A stretch of 64,000 nt of DNA from contig NC_069107.1 of the NCBI RefSeq assembly GCF_947172395.1, positions 8,724,101-8,788,100 of the forward strand. Reading direction: 5' to 3'. Made by a program: the position numbers and the translations under genes. Source of the DNA: Bicyclus anynana (taxonomy: Eukaryota > Arthropoda > Insecta > Lepidoptera > Nymphalidae). The notes beneath the pieces were generated by a model. That model made no database searches and was not told the DNA's origin. It saw only the letters and a list, made by a program, of their open reading frames with translations. Shown in pieces: positions 28,101-40,396 of the stretch (its first letter is position 1; the number at the start of each line of letters is the position of its first letter).

Positions 28101-31100
28101 AAGTATTTGATTATTTATCTTCGTCGTCATCAATCCATATTCTCACTGCTGAGCTCGAGTCTCCTCTCAGAATGAGAGGGGTTAGGTTAATACTCCACCA
28201 CGCTGGCCCAATGCGGATTAGCAGACTTCACACACGCAGAGAATAAAGATAATTCTCTGGTATGCAGGTTTCCTTACGATGTTTTCCTTCACCGATTGAG
28301 GCACGTGATATTTAATTTCTTAAAATGAACACAACTGAAAAGTTGGAGGTGCATGCCCCGGACCGGATTCGAACCCACACCCTCCGGAATCGGAGGTAGA
28401 GGTCATATCCACTGGGCTATCACTGCTCTTTATTTATCTTATAAATGTTTAATGTTTTTGCTGACACTGTTGTTATTTTCAATAAATAAATAAATTATTT
28501 TCAATAAATAAATAAATTATTTTCAATAAATAAATAAAATAATGTTATCTTTCCAACCTGACTCTCTTTTCGATATTATTTCTGAAGACCTCACGGAAGT
28601 CGTGGTGCGAGCAGGCGCCTGACCTCACCATCTGTTCCACTCGCTCACTCTTGAGGAAAACGTCGTAGTACGATTGTACTGCGTTCTGGAACGCTTCGTC
28701 TGCTAGGATCTGCGTTTCTCCTTTTAGGAAAGCCTGGATAAACAAAGATATTGGTACTACATGTATAACTAGTGAAGCGTGTAGACTAGAATTAATTAAA
28801 CGTGTGAGTTAGCCGTTAGTGAATGTAGTAAAATGACGTCTTATGTAAACAATATGGTACTGACACGCATCTCGCTGTCGATTGTTGATCCCTGTAAAAT
28901 AGTCGATCAGTAAACTTCCTAACGTGAACACGGCTTTTATTTAAATGCCATCTAACCGTAACAACATATTATAACCAGCGGTTTATTGTATTAACCTCTT
29001 GACTCCTAAATGGACGACCGGTCGCCGTATCGTGTATCGTATCCGTTACGTGACATGTAAAACAATATAAAGTAAACTTAGGGCAATAGGCGAGCACAGT
29101 ATCATGCTCCGCGCGATAGAGGAATATAAAGATTTTTTTAAATGGCTCACAACGATAGATTAAAACCGCATTCCCTGACTGTCGGCTTCTTCAACGCAGA
29201 CGGGCTTTTCGATAAAATACTCGCGGGCAGCGAATGGTTAAGACATCATGTAGGCTAATTCACTAACTTTGACGTTAGTATATATATATACGATACTAGC
29301 GGATGCCCGCGACTTCATCCATTTGACCTCCTTAATCCGATTCAATCGCAGAAATCTCTGCCAAATTTCATCTTTGTACATCAAGAGGATTTCGAGATTT
29401 GTGTGTTACATGAGATTCTATGTAACATATGTCATCCGATGCCTACAGACAGTTTTGACGGCCTCCGTGGCGCAGTGGTATGCGCGGTGGATTTACAAAA
29501 CGGAGGTCCTGGGTCCGATCCCCGGTTGGGCAGATTGAGATTTTCTTAATTTGTCCAGATCTGGCTGGTGGGAGGTTTCGGCCGTGGCTAGTTACCACTT
29601 TACCGGCAAAGACGTACCACCAAGCGATTTAGCGGTCCGGTACGATGCCGTGTAGAAACCGAAAGGGGTGTGGATTTTCATCCTCCTCCTAACAAGTTAG
29701 CCCGCTTCCATCTTAGACTGCATCATCACTTACCATCAGGTGAGATTTACTGAAGACGTAGGAAGCAATGCTGAACGTACCTGAAACCTAGCCTGCATGG
29801 TTTCCAGCTGGTTGGGCGTCAGTTTGGTGTGTCGTCGGGTCATGTCGGTGGGTTGCTTGGCGTTGAACGGATGGGCCACACATCTTGATACGAATACATA
29901 CAGTTGCAGCCGACGTTTCTTGTCCTCTTCTAGTTTCTCTATTTTCTCCTACATAAAGAAAAACTTATGAAAACGAATGTCGAACAAAGGTTACGATTCA
30001 CAACATTTGTCAGGACAACTTAATTGACAAATCAAACTGTAACCAAAATGAATGTAAAATGAGAATGGCAGAGAATGACCTTGAGTGAAGTCACGCACTT
30101 TTGAACGATGTGTGTAGGGTTAAAGGTACCTTTGACTGTTAACAAACACTCCCCTTTTCCACTCAAGTCACTCTCACCGCCTATCCCAAGTAACCCATAA
30201 AGAATTACACAACAAGAGATGTGGACGGCTCAAACTCACACTGAAGCCGTCCGTACCGCAAATCGTTGCAATGCGGCGATAACATATATCATCAGAGTTA
30301 GACAAATGACCTTCGATTAGAACGGGGGGGAAGGTTTGAATCCGGGGTATGCACGCAACAATGTAATAAAAACAACAATTCTACTCTACAATACGAGTAA
30401 ATCCAGTAACACGGTTATTAAGAAATTGCTTTTAGTTTCCAAGTTTGAAGCGCGGCTTTAGAAGCAATATAAAGCCTTTTCAAGGCTTTAATTTGCGGCT
30501 TCGTTGTTATACTATGAGTCGGCAAAAACGGACTTTTGTCGATCGTCAATACCAATAATGAAAACACTATGAGACAAAAGGCACCGAAACTCCAATATCG
30601 ATGGCCTTGACTTATAAAATAATAAAGGCTTTGACTATTAAAATACTAGCTGACGCCGCGCGGTTTTATATGCGTGGTTCTCGTTTCCGTAGGAATAGGG
30701 GTAAAATCTATGGCCTATAACCTTCCTCGATAAATGGGCTATCAAACACTGAAAGATTTTTTCAAATCGGACCTGTAGTTTATGAGATTAGCGCGTTCAA
30801 TCAAACAAATAAACAAACAAACTCTTCAGCTTTATAATATTAGTATAGATATTCATTAAAAACAAATAATGTCACGGGTAATTTGTTTCAAAATTAAACT
30901 AAATATTCGTAGCAAGTACGAATATTATGCTTACTTTGGTAAGGGTTATAAATTACAATATAATGTTTATAAACTTCGTAAATAATAATGCATTAATTTA
31001 GAAAAAAAGAATTATAAAAATAAAATTTATATTAGATATTCAAAGAAAGACATTAGCATTGTGGCCTTATTTTGCAGAACTTTTAACACATACGCTGAGG

Positions 31101-33836
31101 TACGAGGTCAATTGACCTCGTGCGTCTAACGTCTTCAAGAGTTAGGAGGTCGATGGACCTCGTAACGGACCACATAAAGTTCTAGTATGAGGTCAAAAAA
31201 CCTCGTACCGCACCAGAGAAAAGTACAGAAAAATCAGTGCCTCAGCGAACGTGTTAAAAGGCAACGTTTTTTTCTTTCTTCGTTGTTTGTGGTCGTGGTC
31301 GTGGTCACACATGAGGTCCCTTACCTGTGGGTCCTGGTCCTTGTCGGAGTGGCTGGTCCCGGAGGGGCTGGGCGAGGGTGCAGGCGCCTCCCCCGAGCTG
31401 GCGCTGCCCGTGGATGTCCTACGCAAGAAGGATCTAAACGCGCAGTTATTAAGGCTTTAATGAGAGTGGCACTGGTGTACACACACTGACTCCCTTGCTC
31501 CATAGAGTTAGCAAACAGCAAACTGGTTTCTAGGTTTCCGAATGTATGCACTGTTTTCACTCTCCAGTCTGGGTGGAGCTAGTAAAACACCAAGACCCAA
31601 GCAAACTATTTATTTATTAAATTCGCTTAACAGAAGCCGTTACTCGATTTTTTTTATTCTTTACAAGTTATTCCTTAATTACAATCTCACCTGATGGTAA
31701 GTGATGATGTAATCTAAGATGTAAGCGGGATAAATCGTTAGGAGTAGGTTATACGACATCGTACCGGAACGCTAAATTGCTTGGCGTTACATCTTTGCCG
31801 GTAAGGTGGTAACTAGCCACGACGAAAGCCTCCCACCAGCCACAGTTTATTTTATTTATTTAAATTGCCCAGGTCTTCATCGTCATTCTCGCTATAACTC
31901 GCTGAGAAAATTAAAATTAAACTACCCTATTGGAAATACAAAGTTATTTTTAAATATTTTGTACAAAAGAGTTACGTTAAAAATATTTTTTCAAATTAAA
32001 ATTCAAACAATACAATCTGAAAAATAGTTCATACAACCAATTTGCTGCTTGAAATACACTTACATTGCAAAATGTAGGTAAATTATCTTTAAACATTTCG
32101 TTTCATTGCTTTATTTTAAGTCAGCGTATGCATACCTTTGATTATGTTATGAATCTAAAAGCTTCTATAGCATACTGTAATATAAATCTAAACAGTATAT
32201 TACTAATTATTCATCTAAATATATGACAAAAATGTTGCCTTTACTATAGAAAATTATATTTTTATACATTAAAACAACGAGTTTTCGAAGCTCTCCATTT
32301 CAAATATAATAAAAATCGATCTATACTTTAAATTGAAAATGTTCAGGATCATATTATTTGACTTGATTTTATATATATTTTAAAAGGAAAAGCAATACAA
32401 TATCGATAGACACGCATTCCTCAGTCGACTGCGTGGTACTGAGATATAGAGAACCAAGAGTACTAATATAATATAGCTTTTGTTACTTCCTGATAACGTA
32501 GTTTTCTATTGGTGAAAGAAATTTTCAAATTGATTCAGTACAGTTTTTGAGTAAGACAATTTTTAGACATACAACCTACTTGTATTAGGAGTGTAGATTA
32601 GCTGACGCTCCGCGGTATCACCCGCGTATTTCTCGTTCCCGTAGGAGTACGGGGATAATATATAACCTATAGCCTTCCTCGATAAATGGGCTATCTAACA
32701 CTGAAAGAATTCTTCAAATCGGTTCCTGTGATGAGCGCGTTCAATCAAACAAACAAACTCTTCAGCTTTATGATATTAGTATAGATTTCATTTGATTTGA
32801 TTTAGAATTTTATAGAAAGATAATCGACGTCCCACATGGCTACAGGAACTGTATAGATGTATAGGGGTTGCATTTGGAACATTTTCAGTATTTTAGGATC
32901 TAATTTTGATCTTTAATAGAAAAACATTGCTTACAATAGAGTATCACCTTAATTTGACCATTTGCAATTATCATTTATGCAAAAATCTAATAAAACTTTA
33001 TTTAAATCGAATATAAAAACATATCTATCTACGTAAGCAAAAATCTATAAAACTAATCAACAATTATTATTATGCAATCGCCCAATGACCTTTAAAAAGG
33101 ACATTATAATAATGGCTTACAAACGGCGTCAAACCATTAAATAATAACCCAAAAAATGTCAAAAATATTGAAATGAAAAATATTTTTTAATTTTGCTTGC
33201 TCTGGGTAAAACTCTTGCTTATTAGCAAAACACATATGGGCAGGATCTTAAGTCTCTTTTCTCTCTCTAAGAATTTTATGTTTGGAAAGGACGAAGTTAC
33301 ATCAGATAAAATTACATTTTAAAAGTTTAAAAACGCCATAAATATAAAACATTGAAATAGTTCAAATGCAACCCGGAAGGTATGTTTAACGAAACGAGAT
33401 AAAATCTATAAACAACCTAACCGTTGCTAACTTACATGCGAAAAGGAGCAAAAAAGCAATAATTTTGTCAATTTGTTTACATATAGTATTTAGCTTCGTT
33501 AAACGTACCTTTAATATAATCTAACTACATTCTATGCATTGTCAAAGTTTAGCCCAAATCTCTTTAATGTTTCATGAAACGAAATGGACGTGAGCTAGAA
33601 CTTGATAAATATCAAAAGTTTTTGTGGTAACATGTTCGGATCAAATTCGCTGGTTTTTTTGGTTTTTTTGCGTTATTTGTTAACGCCAAAGAATGGCTTT
33701 GTTGATAGTGTGATCGAACCCTATATTCTGATAGTGTGGACTTTAGCTTATAACTTATAAATGTGTCATTTGTATTATTATTTTATGTAACGTCATAATT
33801 CTTGTCTATATAAATCTTGTATTTAAAATTAAAATT

Positions 33837-33908
<72 letters not shown>

Positions 33909-36900
33909 CATCAATCAATCAATCAATCAATCAATCAATGCATCAATCAATCAATCAATTTATTTCTTTGCAGATACATGCATTATATATACAGGTGGTC
34001 GGTAGATGTAGATGGTAAATGTATCTTACCAATTAGGCATGCAAATTATTTATTAAGTATTTAATGATTCAAATGACAATTTCACCATTTAAAATTTACA
34101 TGGCTGGTCCATTTTCAACGGACACTTCGCTGCAAAAATTCAAACCATTCGTTTTTTTTCTCACATTCGACATGACAACGTCTTATAATTCGATTGAGCT
34201 GGCTGCACACCCGAAAAAAGATGACGTCATTCCATCCATATTACTTGGAGAATATATTTATTTCAGTAATTAATATCTATGGTTTTTAAAAGGTAGCCCG
34301 GCGGGAATCGACCTGTATGGACTCTTCGCCGTAGCAAGTGATCCGAACAATGTTCCACGGAGGATGTTCCAGTACTCACGCGTGTTGTGGAGGTGCGAGG
34401 GCGGCTGCCTCCCTCTGGCGGGTGGCGGGATGCAACGGCGCAGCTAGCGGCGCTGACGTCAGCGAGCTCGCCCCTGTTTACACGGATGTTAGGATGTTGT
34501 GGTACTGAGAATATATCCTAATACATCTAATATTTCGACGGCCTCCGTGGCGCAGTGGTATGCGCGGTGGATTTACAAAACGGAGGTCCCGGGTTCGATC
34601 CCTGGCTGGGTGATTGAGATTTTCTTAATTAGTCCAGGTCTGGCTGCTGGGAGGCTTCGGCCGTGGCTAGTTACCCCTACCGGCAAAGACGTACCGCCAA
34701 GCGATTTAGCGTTCCGGTACGATGCCGTGTAGAAACTGAAAGGGGTGTGGATTTTCATCCTCCTATTAACAAGTTAGCCCGCTTCCATCTTAGACTGCAT
34801 CATCACTTACCATCAGGTGAGATTGTAGTCAAGGGCTATCTTGTAAAGAATAAAAAAAAATGGGCCTTATTAGAAGGCTCAAAGTCACTCAGCGGGCGAA
34901 GGAGCGAGCTATGCTTGGGGTTTCTCTGCGTGATCGAATCAGAAATAAGGAGATCCGCAGACGAGCCGCTGGATGCTGGCGGCTCGAGACCGTTTTTTTT
35001 GGAAGTCCATGGAAGAGGCCTATGTCCAGCAGTGAACGTCCATCGGCTGATAATGATGATGATGATGATGATGACATCGATTCCCAGGTGGACCCCCAGC
35101 GCCCAGGGGTCTACGGAAAAGTCGGCGGGAGTCTACGTTGACGTGACAAAAATGGGGGTTCACGATTCGTAAAGGTCCATGAAAATTTATCTGGTTTCAT
35201 ATCGAATGGAAAGTTTTCTAAAAAAACAATTGTGAATTGATTACTTCCTTGTGCTGTAAGTAGCTATCAAAATAAAGTTGAATGAAATCATTTTTTCCTG
35301 GAATTAATTAATTCACTAAGTAATCAATTCTCACTTTTTTACCGATTTCAAAAAGGAGGAGATTCTCAAGTTGACCGGTATATTTTTAAAACTGTTATTT
35401 TATGAATCTAATTACATTTTTCGTTAAGTTTAGGATACAAATTTGGCAGGGGGGTCCACCGGGACCAGTTAAATTTTAAAGTGGTCTGTGAGAAAATAAA
35501 GTTTGGGAATCTGTGCCCTAATATTTTATTATGTAAGACTAGGTTTATTTATTAGGATAGCCCAGTGGATATGACCTCTGCCTCCGATTCCGGAGGGTGT
35601 GGGTTCGAATCCGGTCCGGGGCATGCACCTCCAACTTTTCAGTTGTGTGCATTTTAAAAAACAAAATATCACGTGTCTCAATCGGTGAAGGAAAACATCG
35701 TGAGGAAACCTGCATACCAGAGAATTATCTTAATTCTCTGCGTGTGTGAAGTCTGCCAATCAGCATTGGGCCAGCGTGGTGGACTATTGGCCTAACCCCT
35801 CTCATTCTGAGAGGAGACTCAAGCTCAGCAGTGAGCCGATTATGGGTTGATGACGACGAGGTTTATTTATTTATTCCCTTTTCAGGGTTCCAAAAAATTC
35901 TAAGCTATAGTACAATTTGAACTATTATTGAATGTCGTCAGTTACCTGTGCCAATGCCTGCTGTAGATCCTCTGGGTAGCTCAGGCTTGCCTCTTACAGA
36001 CGGTCTACCACCAGTCAGTCCCCCCGGTGGTACCACTGCAAAGAACATACCATTGTAAAGGTCCGTTTATATCTACAGACATTTAGTGACCCTGCTTTCT
36101 GCATCCATGGCCGTGGGTTCGATTCCCACAACTGGAAAATATTTGTGTGATGAGCATGATTGTTTTCCAGTGTCTGTGTGTATTTATACATTATATAAGT
36201 ATTTATATTTAGTATGTAATTGTATATTAATATTATAATATCAACTATCTTAGCACCCATAACACAAGCTACTCTGTATGCTTACTTTGGGGATAGATAG
36301 TGATGTGTATTGTTTAAGTATATTTATATTTATTTATTTATATATTTATAGTAGTATAGAAAAACATTTCACAGTATGTCTTGTCATTTTTATATTCTCT
36401 CAGCAAAGATTATCACTACTGATTTGGAAGTGAGCCAGTTCGAAAGTTTGCGTCAGGCGCAATCTACTAAATGGAATGGGTCTTTACATACTATACTGTA
36501 GTATATATTTGATAGGTAGATACAATGATATGTTATACTATAGACTAGCAGTAACACCCGCGTGGTTCCTGTTCCCGTATGGGAACAACAGATGGTGAAT
36601 TTCAAATTTATTTGTTACGTTTGTTACAAAGTATATACCTACGTCCAACCGAGGTTAAGAGTAAGTAAATATTCAAAAAAATCGACGGAACCCTCGGAGG
36701 GCGAATCTGACTCGCACTTGTGCGATTTTTATAATCAATAAATTTAATTTAGTCTATTTTAGGTGTTTTATAACTTCGACGTTTTATAAAGTCGTCCGCC
36801 TCACGTATTTTGTATGGAAAAGAAAGAAAGAAAGAAACCTCGATTTTTTTTATATCGATTCTAAAGTGTCACACAGTCGTCTTGTTGGTTTTTTTCTAAT

Positions 36901-39900
36901 TTCACCTATCTAAGAACACTTAGGTTATTAAAACAAATCTAATATATCTGAATTACGTAAATCCGTTCAGCGGTTTGGAAGATATAAGGTAATAAAGAAT
37001 ATTACATACATACAAGATACGCGCAAAAAACATAACCCTTCTTGCAGTCGGGTAAATAGCCATAGCCTTCCTCAATAAATAGGCTATCTAACACTGAAGG
37101 AATTTTTCAAATCGGACCACTAGTTCTTGAGATTAGCGCGTTCAAATAAACAAACTTTTCAGCTTTATAATATATGTTACGCGTCCGAATTTAGTTACTC
37201 CAGTGAATGCACACATGCACAATTTTGTGTTTACTTTCAATATATATTTATGTATAATACTAATATTATAAAGCTGAAGAAATTGTTTGGTTGAACGTGC
37301 TAATCTCAAGAACTACTGGTCCGATTTCAAAATTCTTTCAGTGTTATATAGCCCATTTATCGATGAAGGCTATAGGCCATATATTTTCTCCGTATTCCTA
37401 CGGGAACGGGAACCACGCGAGTGAAACCGCGCGGCGTCAGCTTGTAGTTTTATACTTCCTGAACACACAAATCGACATTGTAGACAATATTTAGGTTTTA
37501 TATGTGGAAATAACTTTCATGGTTTAATAAGCTACTAAATGAAATTAAGACAATTATGCACATTTTGTCCGCCTCAGTTTTGATGCGCCAGTGCCATGTC
37601 TCTAGTATAAAATATCGTTGGGTAGATAGTTATGTATATACTAGCGGATGCCGGTGACTTCGTCCGTGAAATTCAGTTTTTGTATGGACCATTGATTTGT
37701 CCGGGATGTAAAGAATACAACCGACATCAAAAACACAGGCGTATTCAGTAATAGGGATGATGACAGTTTTTTAAATTGTATATATATAAACTAGGAGTGT
37801 GCTAATAGTAAAGCAATTTTGTAAAAGTAACAGGATATCTGCGACCATTAATAATAAGCTACAGGGATTTAAAGGGTCAGATTTGCGGCGCTGTCGCGGA
37901 ACCCTGAGAAACACCCCATACAAAATGGTACGAATTAATGACGTCGTGGGTACATAATGATCGTTAGATTTGTATGGACGTTTAAACAAAATTACTAATA
38001 TCTTTGTTTATTTTTATCTATACTAATATTATAAAGCTGAAGAGTTTGTTTGTTTGTTTGTTTGTTTGTTTGTTTGTTTGTTTGTTTGTTTGTTTGTTTG
38101 TTTGTTTGTTTGTTTGTTTGTTTGTTTGTTTGTTTGTTTGTTTGTTTGTTTGTTTGTTTGTTTGTTTGTTTGTTTGTTTGTTTGTTTGTTTGTTTGTTTG
38201 TTTGTTTGTTTGTTTGTTTGTTTGTTTGTTTGTTTGTTTGTTTGTTTGTTTGTTTGTTTGTTTGTTTGTTTGTTTGTTTGTTTGTTTGTTTGTTTGTTTG
38301 TTTGTTTGTTTGTTTGTTTGTTTGTTTGTTTGTTTGTTTGTTTGTTTGTTTGTTTGTTTGTTTGAACGCGCTAATCTCAGGAACTACTGGTCCGATTTGA
38401 AAAATTCTTTTAGTGTTAGATAGTCCATTTATCGAGGAAGGCTATAGGCTATATATTATCCCGGTATTCCCACGGGAACGGGAACCACGCGGGTGAAACT
38501 GCGCGGCATCAGCTAGTAGTTCATATATTAAAAAATGTCATATTTAATGTAAGGGAGCTAAAACTGTATGAATTTTCATCTAATTACTATAAAAGATTTT
38601 TAATAGATTTTAAAATTTTATAACCTTTTGTTTAGCAAATATCTAGACAATCTTTGCTTTTTATGTATAAATTACTTAACATTGATCTTATTTACCCGAA
38701 TGTATCATAAAAATTAATACATTCAAACCTAGTCATCATCCCCAAAAGACTCATTTTGGATCATTCTCTATGTGTATTTTAATTAAAAATTCTCTTGAAA
38801 GGCAATGTCTATCTGATAATTCCCAGCTTTATCTCTCTGATACGAAGCCCACGCGATCATAGGTGGCTGTGAACAATAGGCTTTTGTCTGACGTCTCATA
38901 GATATGTCATGTATCTATATCGTATGTGTGCACAAAGTACTAGACATTTTTTCTTCAACAATAGAAGAATTTCTTTCGAGGGTTCCGTAGTCAACAAGGA
39001 ATATACTTTCGCCATGTACGTCTGTTTTTGACGACCTCCGTGGCGCAGTGGTATGCGCGATGGATTTACTAGACGAAGGTCCTGGGTTCGATCCCCGGCT
39101 GGGATTTTCTTAATTGGTCCAGGTCTGGCTGTTGGGAGGCTTCGGCCGTGGCTAGTTACCACCCTATCGACAAAGACGTACCGCCAAGCGATTTAGCGTT
39201 ACGGTACGATGTCGTCTAGAAACCGAAAAGGGGTGTGGATTTTCATCCTCCCCCTAACAAGTTAGCCCGCTTCCATCTTAGACTGCATCATCACTTACCA
39301 TCAGGTGAGATTGTAGTCAAGGGATAACTTGTAAAGAATAAAAAAAAAAAAAAAGTTCCTCCGGGTTTAGCTCTGCAGGGTCATTATGTAACTCGGTGTA
39401 TGCTTCAAAAATCACAGTCACTACAACAAATGATAGCGATTTTTTGTTTTTGCGATCATGTGACATGGATTTCCCACCGAAATGACGTCATCTTGGATCG
39501 AAAATGCTATTTACAAAATTTGTATTACAGTGAATATGTAATTTAATCCGTAATGTTTAACAAAAATCAGATCTTCAAAATCTTAATTCCATCAGCTGCA
39601 GCATTAAAAAAACAAAATAGAAAATTTGAAAAATCCGAAAAAAAAATATAACCTGGTCAAGTGGTCACCCTAGGGATTTTTAGAAACTATTCAAAGTAAT
39701 ATTATACAACTATTTTAGATAATTAGGTGGTGTATTTTATTATATACTAGCGGACGCCCGCGACATCATCCGCGTGAAATTCGTCGTAAACTTTCAACTA
39801 CCCCTATCCTACCCTACCCTACACTACCCTACCCTATCCCTACCCTACCCTACCCTACTCCTACCCTACTCATTAAGGCTCCCACCGCGAGTCGCGTCGA

Positions 39901-40347
39901 GCGCGGCAACCGTTACAAAAATAATCCTTAAAGCATGAATTACACGCGCGATGGCTTAGCGTATTTCATGTATAACTTTGGTGTTTCTTTACCGATTTTC
40001 ATGATTCTTTTTTTATTAAATAGGTAATAATGTTAACTTTTTTTAGGGATGAGTGATGAGTGTTTTAAACTTAAGAGTAGACAAATATAATTAGAAAGCT
40101 CCGAACTGCTAAGCTATGTATATCTATGTAGCTTTAACCATTAAGGCTGTACACGCGACGGAAGCTTAAAAAATGGAGTAACTTCTGCCTGCCGTCTTCT
40201 GTTTTCTCAACATTTCTCTTCACTGCTCTGCTCCTTTTGATCGTAGCGTAATGAAAAGTATACTATAACCTGCCCAGGAGTATGTAGAATAATTATACCA
40301 AGTTTCGTTAAATTCCGTCCAGTAGTTTTTGTTTCTATAAAGAACAT

Positions 40348-40396
<49 letters not shown>

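Larger units (their letters stand above)
37750..38743. mobile_element. MITE-1 copy 3, split by a Helitron-like insertion
   Basis: Left part 37750-38016 and right part 38517-38743 together match copies 1 and 2. The break at ATATCTTTGTTA holds the Helitron-like element 38017-38516. Confidence 0.85.

Noticed and set aside
31187..31560. Several overlapping open frames of 69-100 codons
   Set aside because: GC-rich shadows of the Cadps linker exon 31325-31418 in other frames.
33817..34005. Open frame of INQS repeats
   Set aside because: Translation of the (AATC)n microsatellite.
34663..35172. 169-codon plus-strand open frame
   Set aside because: Runs across a SINE-A body and an RTE fragment joined at 34860; no host domain.
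38004..38423. Open frames of 103-139 codons reading LFVC repeats
   Set aside because: Pure translation of the (TTTG)n tract in a Helitron-like element; open in several frames at once.
39797..39870. Telomere-like CCCTA repeats
   Set aside because: Insect telomere repeat is TTAGG/CCTAA; this array is irregular and follows a transposon head.
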